From NCBI RefSeq assembly GCF_014385005.1, contig NZ_JACRSZ010000007.1, positions 1 to 64,000 of the forward strand: a DNA stretch of 64,000 nucleotides, written 5' to 3'. Both the position numbers and the translations under genes were made by a program. Source of the stretch: Jingyaoa shaoxingensis. GTDB taxonomy: Bacteria; Bacillota; Clostridia; Lachnospirales; Lachnospiraceae. Below are positions 7,454 through 15,916 of the stretch, piece by piece. The notes under the pieces were generated by a model. The model was not told the DNA's origin. It worked only from the letters and a program-made list of their open reading frames with translations, and searched no databases. Within the stretch, counting starts at the first letter, position 1. Every line of letters starts with the position of its first letter.

Positions 7454-9355
7454 ATGTATTATGCAGATGATGAAATAAGGAGAACAGATTTAGAGCTGCG
7501 TTGTTGGTATCCGGAGCTGGAGACAGAAATCTATAAAAAAGGAATGTTTCGTTATGAGATCCGCTGCGTAGATTATGCGGGGGATTTTGAACTGCTGAGA
7601 AAAACGTTTGAACAGAAGATACGAAAGATAGCTTCTCCGGTTACACTTTCGCAGGTGAGACCGGTTGAATATGAAGAAAAGTTAGAGCAGATACCATTTG
7701 AAAATCCTGTTCAGGGGTTTCGTGCCTCTGTATCCACAGAACCGGAGGTTCGTGCATTTGTAGAGGCAAAATATTCAGATGTGGAACTTATAGACATCGT
7801 ACATCATCCCGGTGTTGATTATACAGTAGATATTTTTGTGGGGAATAAAACAGACCCGGAAACGATGAAAGAAATGGAGTCTTTTTTAAAGCAGGTTCTT
7901 GGTACGGATACGATCCGTGTGCAGAAGAAAGAGAGGAAGGAAGTATCGAAAGAATTTGAAAATGAGAAAGAGTCGGTTGTTTTGGATCCGTTTATTCAAT
8001 TTTTGGATAATAATAGCTTGGGGTATCATCGAGAACTTGCATATTCAGCGGAAGAAGCAGATTATTGGTTTTCTAATGCAGAAGCTATTTATGGGAATCA
8101 GATCAGTAGATCAGATCTGCCATATTTTCGGGACGGACAGAAGAATTTTTTCATGGACTGTTCGGTAAGCGAAGGCCTGGATATTCGAAATGCATTATTT
8201 TTATACGATACAGTGTACCTGGGAATGCCCATGGAAAAGTATTTGGATTCTTTCCTCTCATATCAGCGAATGACAAGAAAAGAACTGATAGAATTAGTGG
8301 ATATGGGAAAAGTTGTCATTGTATTGACAGGAGCAGAGAAGAGATATGATGCAGCGCTGCTGAATGATGCGTATCAGGCAACCTCTCTTGGAGTCGTGGG
8401 AAGACGGGGAGCTAATATCCTTATGGCGTCTTATTTTTCAGATTTGGAAAAACGATATGCAGGTCATTTCCCGGGAATATATGATTGTGCAAAAGAAATG
8501 TATCGTTTTTCGAGAAAAAATCAGGATAACAATCTTTTAATGACAGCAGATTTGATAAGTTTTCCACTGCGCGCCAAAGCAAGGAGCTTTGAATATTTAA
8601 ACAAAGATGGTTTATTGTCCCTGACAGCATTCGGAGCGAATACAATGCTGCAGGAGATGTTAACTGACAGTTTGAAAGAAACAGGAGATTTTGATCTGTT
8701 TCTTGGTGCATGTGCAGGACCTTTACATCTTTCCATGGCACTCAATGCATCTTATTTTCCTGTATCAATGTTGAAAGAGCAGGGGAAGAATCCAGGTACG
8801 GATATGTGCCTGGCGGAGATTATGGAACAAATGCTGAGCTTTTACTGGTATAATAAGGATCAGTTCGCGTATCTGCAGGAATCCAGGAATACGAAAGACT
8901 TGGATCAGCTGAAGTTGTTCGAATGCGAGCCAAGTCTTTCAGTGCTTGATGTGGCCAAGAGTGCGGATGACTGGCATACACCTGATTTGTTTGGAAAAAT
9001 CCTGGAAAGTATTGCCAGACTTCCGGTCAAAGAGCAGAATGAGAAGATACGGGAATATAATCATCTTTTATTTGAACTTGCGAAGCTTCCGTCTGGCACA
9101 TCTGTCATCGATATGATCATGACCGGAGCCGGATATCTGCCACTTCCGGATGGCGCTTCCACAGCTATGAATGTGTTAGATATTTTGAGAAAGGTTCTTT
9201 CAGACCAGGAAGACATGAAAGAGCTTGCAGAGAAAAAAGAGTTGAAAAAGAAACTGAAGAAAATTGACAGAAAAGAGACAAGTTCTGAAATGGTTGAGGA
9301 TATTTATCTTTTGGATAAGATTTATCGTGTAGCGAGACTGAAATCGAATTCATAG
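7454..9355 (+). CDS. Large protein of unknown function
   Basis: A 633-aa protein that I do not recognise. It has no signal peptide or membrane span and is rich in charged helices. Visible parts are an N-terminal alpha/beta region (to about residue 160), a linker rich in Lys and Glu (KKERKEVSKEFENEKESV), a central helical region (RRGANILMASYFSDLEKRY) and a Lys-rich coiled-coil-like tail (LAEKKELKKKLKKIDRKE). A GGGAG lies 8-12 bases before the ATG. It follows the pRiA4b ORF-3 family gene closely, so the two may work together. A large helical scaffold or nucleic-acid-associated role is only a guess. Confidence 0.6.
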   Translation: MYYADDEIRRTDLELRCWYPELETEIYKKGMFRYEIRCVDYAGDFELLRKTFEQKIRKIASPVTLSQVRPVEYEEKLEQIPFENPVQGFRASVSTEPEVRAFVEAKYSDVELIDIVHHPGVDYTVDIFVGNKTDPETMKEMESFLKQVLGTDTIRVQKKERKEVSKEFENEKESVVLDPFIQFLDNNSLGYHRELAYSAEEADYWFSNAEAIYGNQISRSDLPYFRDGQKNFFMDCSVSEGLDIRNALFLYDTVYLGMPMEKYLDSFLSYQRMTRKELIELVDMGKVVIVLTGAEKRYDAALLNDAYQATSLGVVGRRGANILMASYFSDLEKRYAGHFPGIYDCAKEMYRFSRKNQDNNLLMTADLISFPLRAKARSFEYLNKDGLLSLTAFGANTMLQEMLTDSLKETGDFDLFLGACAGPLHLSMALNASYFPVSMLKEQGKNPGTDMCLAEIMEQMLSFYWYNKDQFAYLQESRNTKDLDQLKLFECEPSLSVLDVAKSADDWHTPDLFGKILESIARLPVKEQNEKIREYNHLLFELAKLPSGTSVIDMIMTGAGYLPLPDGASTAMNVLDILRKVLSDQEDMKELAEKKELKKKLKKIDRKETSSEMVEDIYLLDKIYRVARLKSNS

Positions 9356-9407
9356 GAAACGGTTGGATTAAAAATCATAAAAATCTTCCATTTCACGTAA
9401 TTTACGA

Positions 9408-9436
9408 TTGACGAGCTATGATATTTATTATAGAAT
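9408..9436 (+). promoter_or_regulatory. Promoter of the blaI-blaR1-peptide operon
   Basis: TTGACG (9408-9413) and TAGAAT (9431-9436) are spaced by 17 bp. Just downstream, TTAACAAAAGAAATTAAC contains two TTAAC units and could be the BlaI-family operator, although the canonical TACA/TGTA motif is not evident. Confidence 0.65.
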
Positions 9437-9501
9437 AATAGTTAACAAAAGAAATTAACATGCAATATTAATTACTATATAGATAAGGCAGAGTGTAGAA
9501 A

Positions 9502-9894
9502 ATGCAGTTAACAAAGAAAAAATATTTATTGACAGACGCAGAGCGGGAAGTGATGGAATATATCTGGACATCCGAAGAACCACTTTCCGGTAACGATATT
9601 TTAGCGAAGCCATCATTTAAGGAATGGAGTTCAGGATATCTTCACAATGTGCTTCGTTCCATGTTGAAGAAAAAGGTGATTCAGGTAGACGGGCTGGTGC
9701 AGAGTAATACACAGTACGCCAGAACCTTTGTACCGGCACTGACGAGAGAAGAGTATGCAGCGCAGATGGCCATGTCCGTAGGCGGTGTAGTGAACCAGAA
9801 GTCCATAGCGAAGGTTGCAATGGCTATGGCAAAAGAAGCAGGAAGCGAAGACCTGATTCGGAAGCTGGAATCACTGATCGAGGAGAGCAAATAA
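9502..9894 (+). CDS. BlaI/MecI/CopY-family transcriptional repressor
   Basis: A 130-aa repressor with the family N-terminus LTDAEREVMEYIWTSEEPLS, then the winged-helix recognition region (SSGYLHNVLRSMLKKKVIQV) and a C-terminal dimerisation region (residues 75-130). In known Bla/Mec systems the repressor is cleaved after the membrane sensor detects a signal. The sensor gene follows after two bases, confirming the pair. No beta-lactamase or penicillin-binding protein gene is adjacent, so the signal and target are probably different from antibiotic resistance. It likely represses its own operon. Confidence 0.88.
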   Translation: MQLTKKKYLLTDAEREVMEYIWTSEEPLSGNDILAKPSFKEWSSGYLHNVLRSMLKKKVIQVDGLVQSNTQYARTFVPALTREEYAAQMAMSVGGVVNQKSIAKVAMAMAKEAGSEDLIRKLESLIEESK

Positions 9895-9896
9895 GC

Positions 9897-11048
9897 ATGG
9901 ATAACTTTTTACTCTCATTTCTGATCATGATGCTGTGGAGCCTGATCTTTACATGTATGTTTCTTGGAATGAGGAAGACGAAGATTCTCAGAAGCAAGAT
10001 CGGGATCTCAGGCAGTATTTTGATCTGCGCAATACTTATGGTACGCATGGCAATACCGTTTGATATCGGAATTGCAAGACGGGTTCGGGTATATTGGCCA
10101 TGGTTTCTGAAATGGTACAAGGCTGTGAAGATAACAAAGTACAGCACCATATTTGGAGATGTATCCGTTATACAGATTGCGGGAGTGATCTGGGGCGTGA
10201 TAGCCATAATACGACTAATCCAGTTTGCAAGATTATATATCATGCAGAGGAATGTGTGTCACAGAAGTATCCTATATGGGAGTGAAGAATATACAGCAGT
10301 TTTACGGAAAGTATGTGAGAAGCGAAATTATAAGCGTAAGATTTTGCTTACCAGGAGCAGCGAGATTACATCTCCCATATGTATCGGGATAAGGAATTCG
10401 TACATTGTTCTACCGGAGAGAAGCTTCAGTGCGACAGAGCTGGAATACATATTTTCTCATGAGATTACACATCTGAAGAATCATGATCTGTGTTATCTGA
10501 TGGCTGCTAATCTTCTGACTTGCATATTCTGGTGGAATCCATTGACCCATGTAGTAAGGACTGAACTGGAGTACGCATTAGAAGTTCGTTGTGACATCGC
10601 TGCAACAGCAGGATACACAAAAGAAGAAAGCTTAGAATACCTTGGAGTCATATTGAAAATATTGGCTGAAGGACGCAAAGATAACCGTCTTCTGACGGGG
10701 AATGGCGTTGGCTTTGCAAAAGATTCTTTTGATAAAGTTATGGAAGAAAGATTTCATGCAGTACTGGATCAAGAGCCAATGAAAGGAAGTTCAAAAGCGG
10801 GATTTCATGTATGGTGTATAGGAATGGCTGGCTTGCTGGTGTGTAGCTACATGTTTATCGTTGCACCGTATTATGATGCAGATATGGGTGCAGGACAAGA
10901 ATTAAATAGCAGCGAGATGTGGACCACAACTAATGAAAAAGGAGAATATGTACTACATTTTTGGAAAGATGGAGAGTTAGTAGAACAAGTTGTTGAAGAA
11001 GATATGATTTCTACAATGGAAGCGGAAATGGGGGTGAGAGAAGAGTGA
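9897..11048 (+). CDS. BlaR1-type M56 membrane metallopeptidase sensor
   Basis: A 383-aa membrane protein of peptidase family M56. Hydrophobic segments occur at residues 3-23, 37-54, 90-110 and about 312-325. The zinc motif is His188-Glu189-Ile-Thr-His192 (IFSHEITHLKNHDL), followed by a downstream conserved acidic region (YALEVRCDIAATAGY). In BlaR1 this cytosolic peptidase triggers destruction of BlaI. The extracellular C-terminal part here is short (about 55 residues) and has no penicillin-binding domain with an SxxK motif, so beta-lactam sensing is unlikely. It overlaps the next small secreted-protein gene by 4 bp. Confidence 0.88.
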   Translation: MDNFLLSFLIMMLWSLIFTCMFLGMRKTKILRSKIGISGSILICAILMVRMAIPFDIGIARRVRVYWPWFLKWYKAVKITKYSTIFGDVSVIQIAGVIWGVIAIIRLIQFARLYIMQRNVCHRSILYGSEEYTAVLRKVCEKRNYKRKILLTRSSEITSPICIGIRNSYIVLPERSFSATELEYIFSHEITHLKNHDLCYLMAANLLTCIFWWNPLTHVVRTELEYALEVRCDIAATAGYTKEESLEYLGVILKILAEGRKDNRLLTGNGVGFAKDSFDKVMEERFHAVLDQEPMKGSSKAGFHVWCIGMAGLLVCSYMFIVAPYYDADMGAGQELNSSEMWTTTNEKGEYVLHFWKDGELVEQVVEEDMISTMEAEMGVREE

Positions 11049-11281
11049 AAAAAAGAGTAGGTATAGTATTAATGGTTTTAGCATTAGGTAGTATGGGAGT
11101 GATAGCTGGAGCAAATGAAATGACAGTTGCTCAGGATACTGAAATTGCACAGGATGTGGAAGGCAGAATAGCAGATGAAATAATAATGAAGTATCGTTAC
11201 TATAATGGTCATGTGCAGTGTCGCAGATGGAACGCAACACAGGGTTACTGGGTTGATCCTTATTGGAAGAATGTAACTTGA
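11045..11281 (+). CDS. Small secreted peptide linked to the BlaR1-type sensor
   Basis: A 78-aa protein with a signal peptide (MKKRVGIVLMVLALGSMGVIAGANE) and a short mature part ending in an aromatic motif, RYYNGHVQCRRWNATQGYWV followed by DPYW. The start ATG overlaps the end of the M56 gene (ATGA-type overlap), so it is translationally coupled to it. The tail holds three Trp and four Tyr residues in 31. Similar small Trp/Tyr-rich exported proteins are seen in Clostridia, but no function is known to me. It may be the signal sensed by, or the product controlled by, the BlaI/M56 pair. Confidence 0.7.
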   Translation: MKKRVGIVLMVLALGSMGVIAGANEMTVAQDTEIAQDVEGRIADEIIMKYRYYNGHVQCRRWNATQGYWVDPYWKNVT

Positions 11282-11286
11282 TTCTC

Positions 11287-11329
11287 AAAGAGCACTTTAG
11301 GAATTTTATCTTTCCTAAAGTGCTCTTTT
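11287..11329 (+). terminator. Terminator of the blaI operon
   Basis: AAAGAGCACTTTAGGAA and TTTCCTAAAGTGCTCTTTT form a long near-perfect stem around a short loop, ending in Ts. Confidence 0.9.
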
Positions 11330-11332
11330 CCG

Positions 11333-11361
11333 TTGACGAATAGTATGGAAGTCTGTACAAT
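11333..11361 (+). promoter_or_regulatory. Promoter of the His-Xaa-Ser operon
   Basis: TTGACG (11333-11338) and TACAAT (11356-11361) with a 17-bp spacer start immediately after the preceding terminator. A leader of about 105 nt with no recognised structure precedes hxsD. Confidence 0.7.
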
Positions 11362-11471
11362 AGAAATAATAAAAATGGTTTACAGATATGAGAAATAGAG
11401 CAATGCTATGATTATAAATGAGCAATCTTATGATGCAATAACAAAGAGCAGATATTTTCAGAGGGATTACT

Positions 11472-11876
11472 ATGTTGGAGTACACGATATTAGATGACGG
11501 AAAAGCGGAGGTTCGGATAAAGAAGGAGCTTTATCCGTTAAAGGCGGTTTACAGGACTGCATATTTATTCATGGATGATTATTATATCGGACTGGATATG
11601 GATGAAGTGCATTTTATCATACGTTTTACCGGTAAGGATGGACGGATTGACAGTGACAGGGTGGGAAGGCTTCAGAATGAGCTGCTGAATCAGTGCCTGA
11701 AGCTGGCGGTTGGTCAGGATACACAGGAATTAAGAGAACTGATTGTGACGAGAGCCTTGTACAGTGCATTTATCCCGGAAGAGGATACAGACGAGTCTGA
11801 GGAAAAGGAAGAAAAAGCAGACGAGCCTGATCGATATGATTTAGATGAGATTGCGAAGGCGTGGTACGATGAATAG
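11472..11876 (+). CDS. hxsD: His-Xaa-Ser system protein HxsD
   Basis: A 134-aa protein matching HxsD of the His-Xaa-Ser systems. The family core is KKELYPLKAVYRTAYLFMDD, a central beta region (YYIGLDMDEVHFIIRF) and a helix containing NELLNQCLKLAV. The tail (from residue 105) is a Glu-rich linker and looks lineage-specific. HxsD occurs with the radical SAM maturases HxsB and HxsC and the repeat peptide HxsA, all present here; it is small like the precursor-recognition proteins of other radical SAM peptide pathways, but its action is unproven. It is the first gene of the operon, with a strong promoter upstream and a second HxsD-like gene overlapping its stop codon. Confidence 0.82.
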   Translation: MLEYTILDDGKAEVRIKKELYPLKAVYRTAYLFMDDYYIGLDMDEVHFIIRFTGKDGRIDSDRVGRLQNELLNQCLKLAVGQDTQELRELIVTRALYSAFIPEEDTDESEEKEEKADEPDRYDLDEIAKAWYDE

Positions 11877-12093
11877 AATGACTCTGCAAAAAGAAATATA
11901 TCCCAAAAGTGCAATAGAAGAGACAATACAGGCTTTTAGCCGGATCGCGAAGATCCATATGGAAGAGGAAAAGGAAAATTACTACAGCCTGACTTTTGAA
12001 CAGTGCCTGGCAGATCCACAGCGAACCATGGATGAGTTTGGCAATTACGTTCTGGCAGAGACCATAAGGGCAGCCGGAGGTATGTATGATTGA
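11869..12093 (+). CDS. Second, shorter HxsD-like protein
   Basis: A 74-aa protein that appears to be a diverged paralogue of the preceding HxsD. LQKEIYPKSAIEETIQAF lines up with KKELYPLKAVYRTAYLF, and FGNYVLAETIRAA with the helical LLNQCL segment. The start is taken at 11869, overlapping the hxsD stop; ATG 11878 is possible. It overlaps the peptidase gene by 8 bp, so the run is tightly coupled. Two HxsD-type proteins in one operon may serve the two radical SAM enzymes or two steps of peptide binding; that is inference. Confidence 0.65.
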   Translation: MNRMTLQKEIYPKSAIEETIQAFSRIAKIHMEEEKENYYSLTFEQCLADPQRTMDEFGNYVLAETIRAAGGMYD

Positions 12094-13105
12094 AGGGATC
12101 ATGATGCTTTATCTGCTGGGCATTTGTCTGGTGGCGGCGGTTACAGACTGGAAAAAGGGGAAGATCTACAACCGCTGGCTCAGCCTCGGCATGATTCCGG
12201 CCAGTATACTGGTTGTTCTGTATTATTACGGACATCGGGAAAGTATTCGGCTTTTTCTGATGAATCTGCTGGCAGCCATTGCCATTGCCATTATATTCTA
12301 TGCATTAAAGATGTGGGGAGCGGGAGATTCCAAACTATGGATGTTTTTGAATTTCCTGTTTCCGGCCGGATGGTACGTGACCACAGACAGCATGCTGTTC
12401 CCGTCTATGTTGATTTTTATGCTGATTTTTCTGGAAGCTTATCTGTATATCTTTCTGGAATCAATATGGTACCGGTTTTTTAAGAAGAAAAAGGGAATTC
12501 AACTCCAAAAAGAGAAATTTGATTCACAGCAGGTCTGGAATCTGCTGTTTTCCATCTCATTTTTATCTCTGGTATACACACTTTGTGCTTATTTTATGGG
12601 AGAGTATTATGAGAGCAACCGAATCTTTTTCGCAGTGGTGGGAGTACTGCTGACCAGTCAGCTTGTGGCAGTACAGTTCCGCGGAAAGAAAGTACTGACC
12701 GTGATCCTGTGTATTCTGTATGTGGCAGGGGCAGTGATGTCGGGCGGTATGCGAATGAATGATCTGGGACTTACGATACTTCTGGTACTGGTATCTCATT
12801 TCAGTCTGAAGTTTGCAGAAAAGTATAATTACGAATGGGTAAAGACCAGTGAAGTAAAAAGTGGTATGATTTTATCCTGTTTTGCGGTACAGCAATTTTT
12901 ATGTTCCAGAGTGAAAGGGCTGCCGGAAAGCACAGATGAGACAACGAAGTCCCGTATTACCCAGGAACAGGCAGAATCCATTCACAGATGGGAAAAGTCC
13001 AAATACGGAAAAGAATATATTATGGTGGTACGTTATATTCCATTTGCAGTGTTTATACTGGCAGGGCTGATAACGTATCTCGTGGGAGTAGTGATAATAA
13101 AATGA
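12086..13105 (+). CDS. A24 prepilin-type aspartic peptidase
   Basis: A 339-aa multi-span membrane protein. The N-terminal 150 residues form an A24 (type IV prepilin/preflagellin peptidase) domain: catalytic Asp21 in VAAVTDWKKGKIYNRW and Asp81 in MWGAGDSKLW (the GxGD motif). The N-terminal methylase domain of bacterial PilD is absent, as in the short archaeal-like forms. The C-terminal half adds further spans (residues 150-250), a soluble stretch (255-305) and a last hydrophobic helix, unusual for the family. No pilin genes lie nearby. It overlaps genes on both sides within the Hxs operon, so a role in processing the HxsA peptide is likely but unproven. Confidence 0.78.
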   Translation: MIEGIMMLYLLGICLVAAVTDWKKGKIYNRWLSLGMIPASILVVLYYYGHRESIRLFLMNLLAAIAIAIIFYALKMWGAGDSKLWMFLNFLFPAGWYVTTDSMLFPSMLIFMLIFLEAYLYIFLESIWYRFFKKKKGIQLQKEKFDSQQVWNLLFSISFLSLVYTLCAYFMGEYYESNRIFFAVVGVLLTSQLVAVQFRGKKVLTVILCILYVAGAVMSGGMRMNDLGLTILLVLVSHFSLKFAEKYNYEWVKTSEVKSGMILSCFAVQQFLCSRVKGLPESTDETTKSRITQEQAESIHRWEKSKYGKEYIMVVRYIPFAVFILAGLITYLVGVVIIK

Positions 13106-13971
13106 CAGAAGAAAAAGCGGAATCCAGTGCACTGGTTTATGTGACGAATCAGTGTAACTCTAACTGTATTATGTGTCCGGATTCTGTAAAATTGCGGACC
13201 AGACCCAATGAAGTCACCAGGGAGAATCTGCTGGAACAGATAGGTGAGATCAATCCGGAAGCAGAACATGTGGATATCACTGGTGGAGAACCAACACTGC
13301 TGAAGGAACAGCTTCCAGAACTGATAGAAGCAGTATTTCGTCAGGCACCGGATGCGGAAGTACTGATGTTGTCCAATGGGAGGAGTTTTGCTGCCGGAGG
13401 ATATACAGAACGGTTTTCAGCATTTGCTCACAGGCGGCTGAAAATTGAGATACCAATCCATGGGGATTGTGCAGAACTGCATGACAGGATAGCAGGATGT
13501 CCGGAAAGTTTTGTACAGACAAGAGCCGGGATTCACCATCTGCTGGAAGCAGGTGTGGAAGTGGGAATTCGGATTGTGGTATCAAGACTGAATTATAGCA
13601 GACTAAATGAACTGATCCGGTTTATCAGCCGGGAGTTCCCGGAGATAAAGTATGTGAATCTCATGGGAATGGAAGTACTGGGAAATGCCTGGAAAAACAG
13701 AGAACAGGTGTGGATCGAATTTGATGAAGTAAAAGACAGCCTTCAGCAGGCGGTGGAACAGTGTTTTGCCTGTGGAATCATCCCAAGTCTGTACAATTAT
13801 CCGCTTTGTCTGTTTGACCGGAAATACTGGTATTGTTACCGAAACAGTATCAGTGATTATAAAATACGGTATTTTGAGGAATGCGAGAAATGCACAGAGA
13901 AAAGCCGGTGTGGTGGATTCTTTGCATCCACATACCGCTATACCAGGTATAAAGTCAGGGTACAGGTATGA
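13102..13971 (+). CDS. hxsC: His-Xaa-Ser radical SAM maturase HxsC
   Basis: A 289-aa radical SAM enzyme. The cluster-binding motif is Cys18-x3-Cys22-x2-Cys25 (TNQCNSNCIMCPDS), followed by the SAM-binding glycine segment DITGGEPTLL. A C-terminal cysteine group (CEKCTEKSRCGGFF) suggests an extra Fe-S site. An in-frame ATG at 12988 would add 38 residues inside the peptidase gene; ATG 13102 overlaps its stop (ATGA) and begins at the domain, so it is preferred. Known Hxs systems have two radical SAM enzymes that are thought to modify the HxsA repeats; the chemistry is not established. The downstream partner hxsB overlaps by 4 bp. Confidence 0.82.
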   Translation: MTEEKAESSALVYVTNQCNSNCIMCPDSVKLRTRPNEVTRENLLEQIGEINPEAEHVDITGGEPTLLKEQLPELIEAVFRQAPDAEVLMLSNGRSFAAGGYTERFSAFAHRRLKIEIPIHGDCAELHDRIAGCPESFVQTRAGIHHLLEAGVEVGIRIVVSRLNYSRLNELIRFISREFPEIKYVNLMGMEVLGNAWKNREQVWIEFDEVKDSLQQAVEQCFACGIIPSLYNYPLCLFDRKYWYCYRNSISDYKIRYFEECEKCTEKSRCGGFFASTYRYTRYKVRVQV

Positions 13972-15362
13972 AAAAGAATTTTTTTAACTACAGAGAGATG
14001 AGACAAAAGGTCTTGCTGACCAATGATCTGGGGAGATATGTATTCCTCTCCAAAGAAGAATTTTATCGGTTTCTGAGAGATCAGCTGGATCCACAGGAGG
14101 AGATCACCCAGAGATTAATGGATGAATTCTTCTTATATGATGGCAGTGAATATGAGTTTGTAGAACGGGCTGGAGAAGCTTTTCGAATGTACCGGCGGAA
14201 TCTGTTTCAGGGAGCGGCGCTGCATATCTTTGTGCTGACTAAGCAGTGTAATCAGCAATGTGTGTATTGTCAGGCGTCTACAGAACTGGAGCGTCATACG
14301 CAGATGTCAGGGGAGACAGCCGCAAAAGCAGTGGATATTGCACTGCAGACGACGGCACAGTATGTGACCTTCGAATTTCAGGGCGGGGAGCCGTTGATGA
14401 ATTTTGATACACTGCAGTTTATTGTAGAGTATGCAGAAGAACAGAATCAGAGTTGTGGAAAGAATCTGGAGTTTTCGGTTGTAACGAATCTGATGCTGTT
14501 AGATGAGGAGAAACTGGAATTTCTGATAAAGCACGGAGTTTCGATCTGCACATCGCTGGACGGAGATGAGATCTTACATAATAAAAACAGACCTTATTTT
14601 CAGCAGAATACATTTGAGATTCTGAAAAAGAAAATACAGATGATTCAGGATAAAGGTGCTTCGGTGTCAGCCATTCAGACAACGACCAGGGATTCACTTC
14701 CCAGATATCGAGAGATGGTAGATCAATATCTGGCATTCGGATTAAATCAGATCACCATACGTCCGTTGACGCAGCTGGGGTATGCAGCGAAGAACTGGGC
14801 TAAGATCGGATACACAGTGGACGAATTTCTGAATTTTTACCGGAAATCCCTAGACTACATTATAGAACGAAACCAACAGGGAACCTTCATTCTGGAAGGA
14901 CATGCGCGCATGTTTCTTTCGAAGATATTCTGCAGAGATGCAGGCAATTATATGGAACTGCGCTCACCATGTGGCGGTGCGATAGGTCAGCTTGCCTATT
15001 ATTATAATGGAAAGGTGTATAGCTGCGACGAGGCGAGAATGCTGGCAGAGATGGGGGATGACAGTTTCTGCTTGGGAAATGTGGAACAGGATACCTACGA
15101 AAGCATTGTAAATAATCCTGTCTGTAAGACAATTGCGAAATCCTCCTGTCTGGAAGGACTGGCAGACTGCGATGGCTGTGTGTATCAGCCATATTGTGGA
15201 ACCTGTCCGGTGATCAGTTATGCAAGATATCAGACCGTTTATCCGTCCATGCTTCAGGAATATCGATGCAGAATCTATAAAGGAATACAGGACATTCTCT
15301 TTGAAAAACTGGAACAGCAGGACGAGGAAGTAGTAGAGATATTCAGACGATGGTGTGAGTAA
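13968..15362 (+). CDS. hxsB: His-Xaa-Ser radical SAM maturase HxsB
   Basis: A 464-aa radical SAM/SPASM enzyme matching the HxsB family. It starts NYREMRQKVLLTNDLGRYVF, a pattern typical of the precursor-binding N-terminus. The radical SAM motif is Cys94-x3-Cys98-x2-Cys101 (CNQQCVYC), then FEFQGGEPLMNFD. The C-terminal SPASM region has cysteines in SPCGGAIGQLAYYY, KVYSCDEARM, CDGCVYQPYCGTCP and YRCRIY, enough for two auxiliary clusters. It is translationally coupled to hxsC. By analogy with other SPASM maturases it should modify a ribosomal peptide, here most likely the HxsA repeats. Confidence 0.85.
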   Translation: MKKNFFNYREMRQKVLLTNDLGRYVFLSKEEFYRFLRDQLDPQEEITQRLMDEFFLYDGSEYEFVERAGEAFRMYRRNLFQGAALHIFVLTKQCNQQCVYCQASTELERHTQMSGETAAKAVDIALQTTAQYVTFEFQGGEPLMNFDTLQFIVEYAEEQNQSCGKNLEFSVVTNLMLLDEEKLEFLIKHGVSICTSLDGDEILHNKNRPYFQQNTFEILKKKIQMIQDKGASVSAIQTTTRDSLPRYREMVDQYLAFGLNQITIRPLTQLGYAAKNWAKIGYTVDEFLNFYRKSLDYIIERNQQGTFILEGHARMFLSKIFCRDAGNYMELRSPCGGAIGQLAYYYNGKVYSCDEARMLAEMGDDSFCLGNVEQDTYESIVNNPVCKTIAKSSCLEGLADCDGCVYQPYCGTCPVISYARYQTVYPSMLQEYRCRIYKGIQDILFEKLEQQDEEVVEIFRRWCE

Positions 15363-15380
15363 AGAAGGGAGAGAAGACAA

Positions 15381-15914
15381 ATGAGAAAGGGTATGAAGAA
15401 TCTGCTGAGAGTAATGCTGCTGAGTTTTCTGGTTCTGTTCGGAATACAGCAGCCGTATCAGGCTCAGGCAGCATCAGGAACCATAAGGTATGAAGATGGA
15501 GAGCGCTATGTTGGAAAGTATAATGCAAAAACAGAGCGAAAAGAAGGAAAGGGAAAATATTACTGCAACAATGGCTGTGTGATCACCGGTACTTGGAAAA
15601 ATGACTACCTGACAGGAAAAGCTACCGCTGTTTATCGCAATAAAGACAAATATGTTGGATATTTTAAGTATGATCAGCGCAATGGCAGCGGCACCTATAT
15701 CTGGAAAAATGGAGACAGGTATAAGGGATCGTGGAAAGACGATGTCATGAATGGAAAGGGCAAGTATACCTGGAAAAATAAGAATTATGTAACTGGAACC
15801 TGGAAGAATGGCAAACTGAATGGCAAAGCGACTTTAAAGATTCGTAAGTACAAATATTCCATTCGGGTATCAAATGGAAAGCTGAAGAAAGTATACAGAA
15901 GAAAGAAGGCGTAG
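15381..15914 (+). CDS. Secreted MORN-repeat protein
   Basis: A 177-aa exported protein with a signal peptide (LRVMLLSFLVLFGIQQPYQA, cleavage near AQAA) followed by about six MORN-type repeats: DGERYVGKY, GKGKYYCNNG, KYVGYFKYDQRNGSG, GDRYKGSWKDDVMNGKGKY, YVTGTWKNGKLNGKA. MORN repeats form beta-hairpin stacks and often bind partners or lipids. It lies in the Hxs operon between hxsB and hxsA with short spacing (18 and 2 bp), so it may be an extracellular partner or scaffold for the HxsA product. That link rests only on context. Confidence 0.75.
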   Translation: MRKGMKNLLRVMLLSFLVLFGIQQPYQAQAASGTIRYEDGERYVGKYNAKTERKEGKGKYYCNNGCVITGTWKNDYLTGKATAVYRNKDKYVGYFKYDQRNGSGTYIWKNGDRYKGSWKDDVMNGKGKYTWKNKNYVTGTWKNGKLNGKATLKIRKYKYSIRVSNGKLKKVYRRKKA

Positions 15915-15916
15915 AT

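Noticed and set aside
9897..11048. Beta-lactam resistance sensor
   Set aside because: The protein has the M56 peptidase but lacks a penicillin-binding domain, and no beta-lactamase gene is adjacent.
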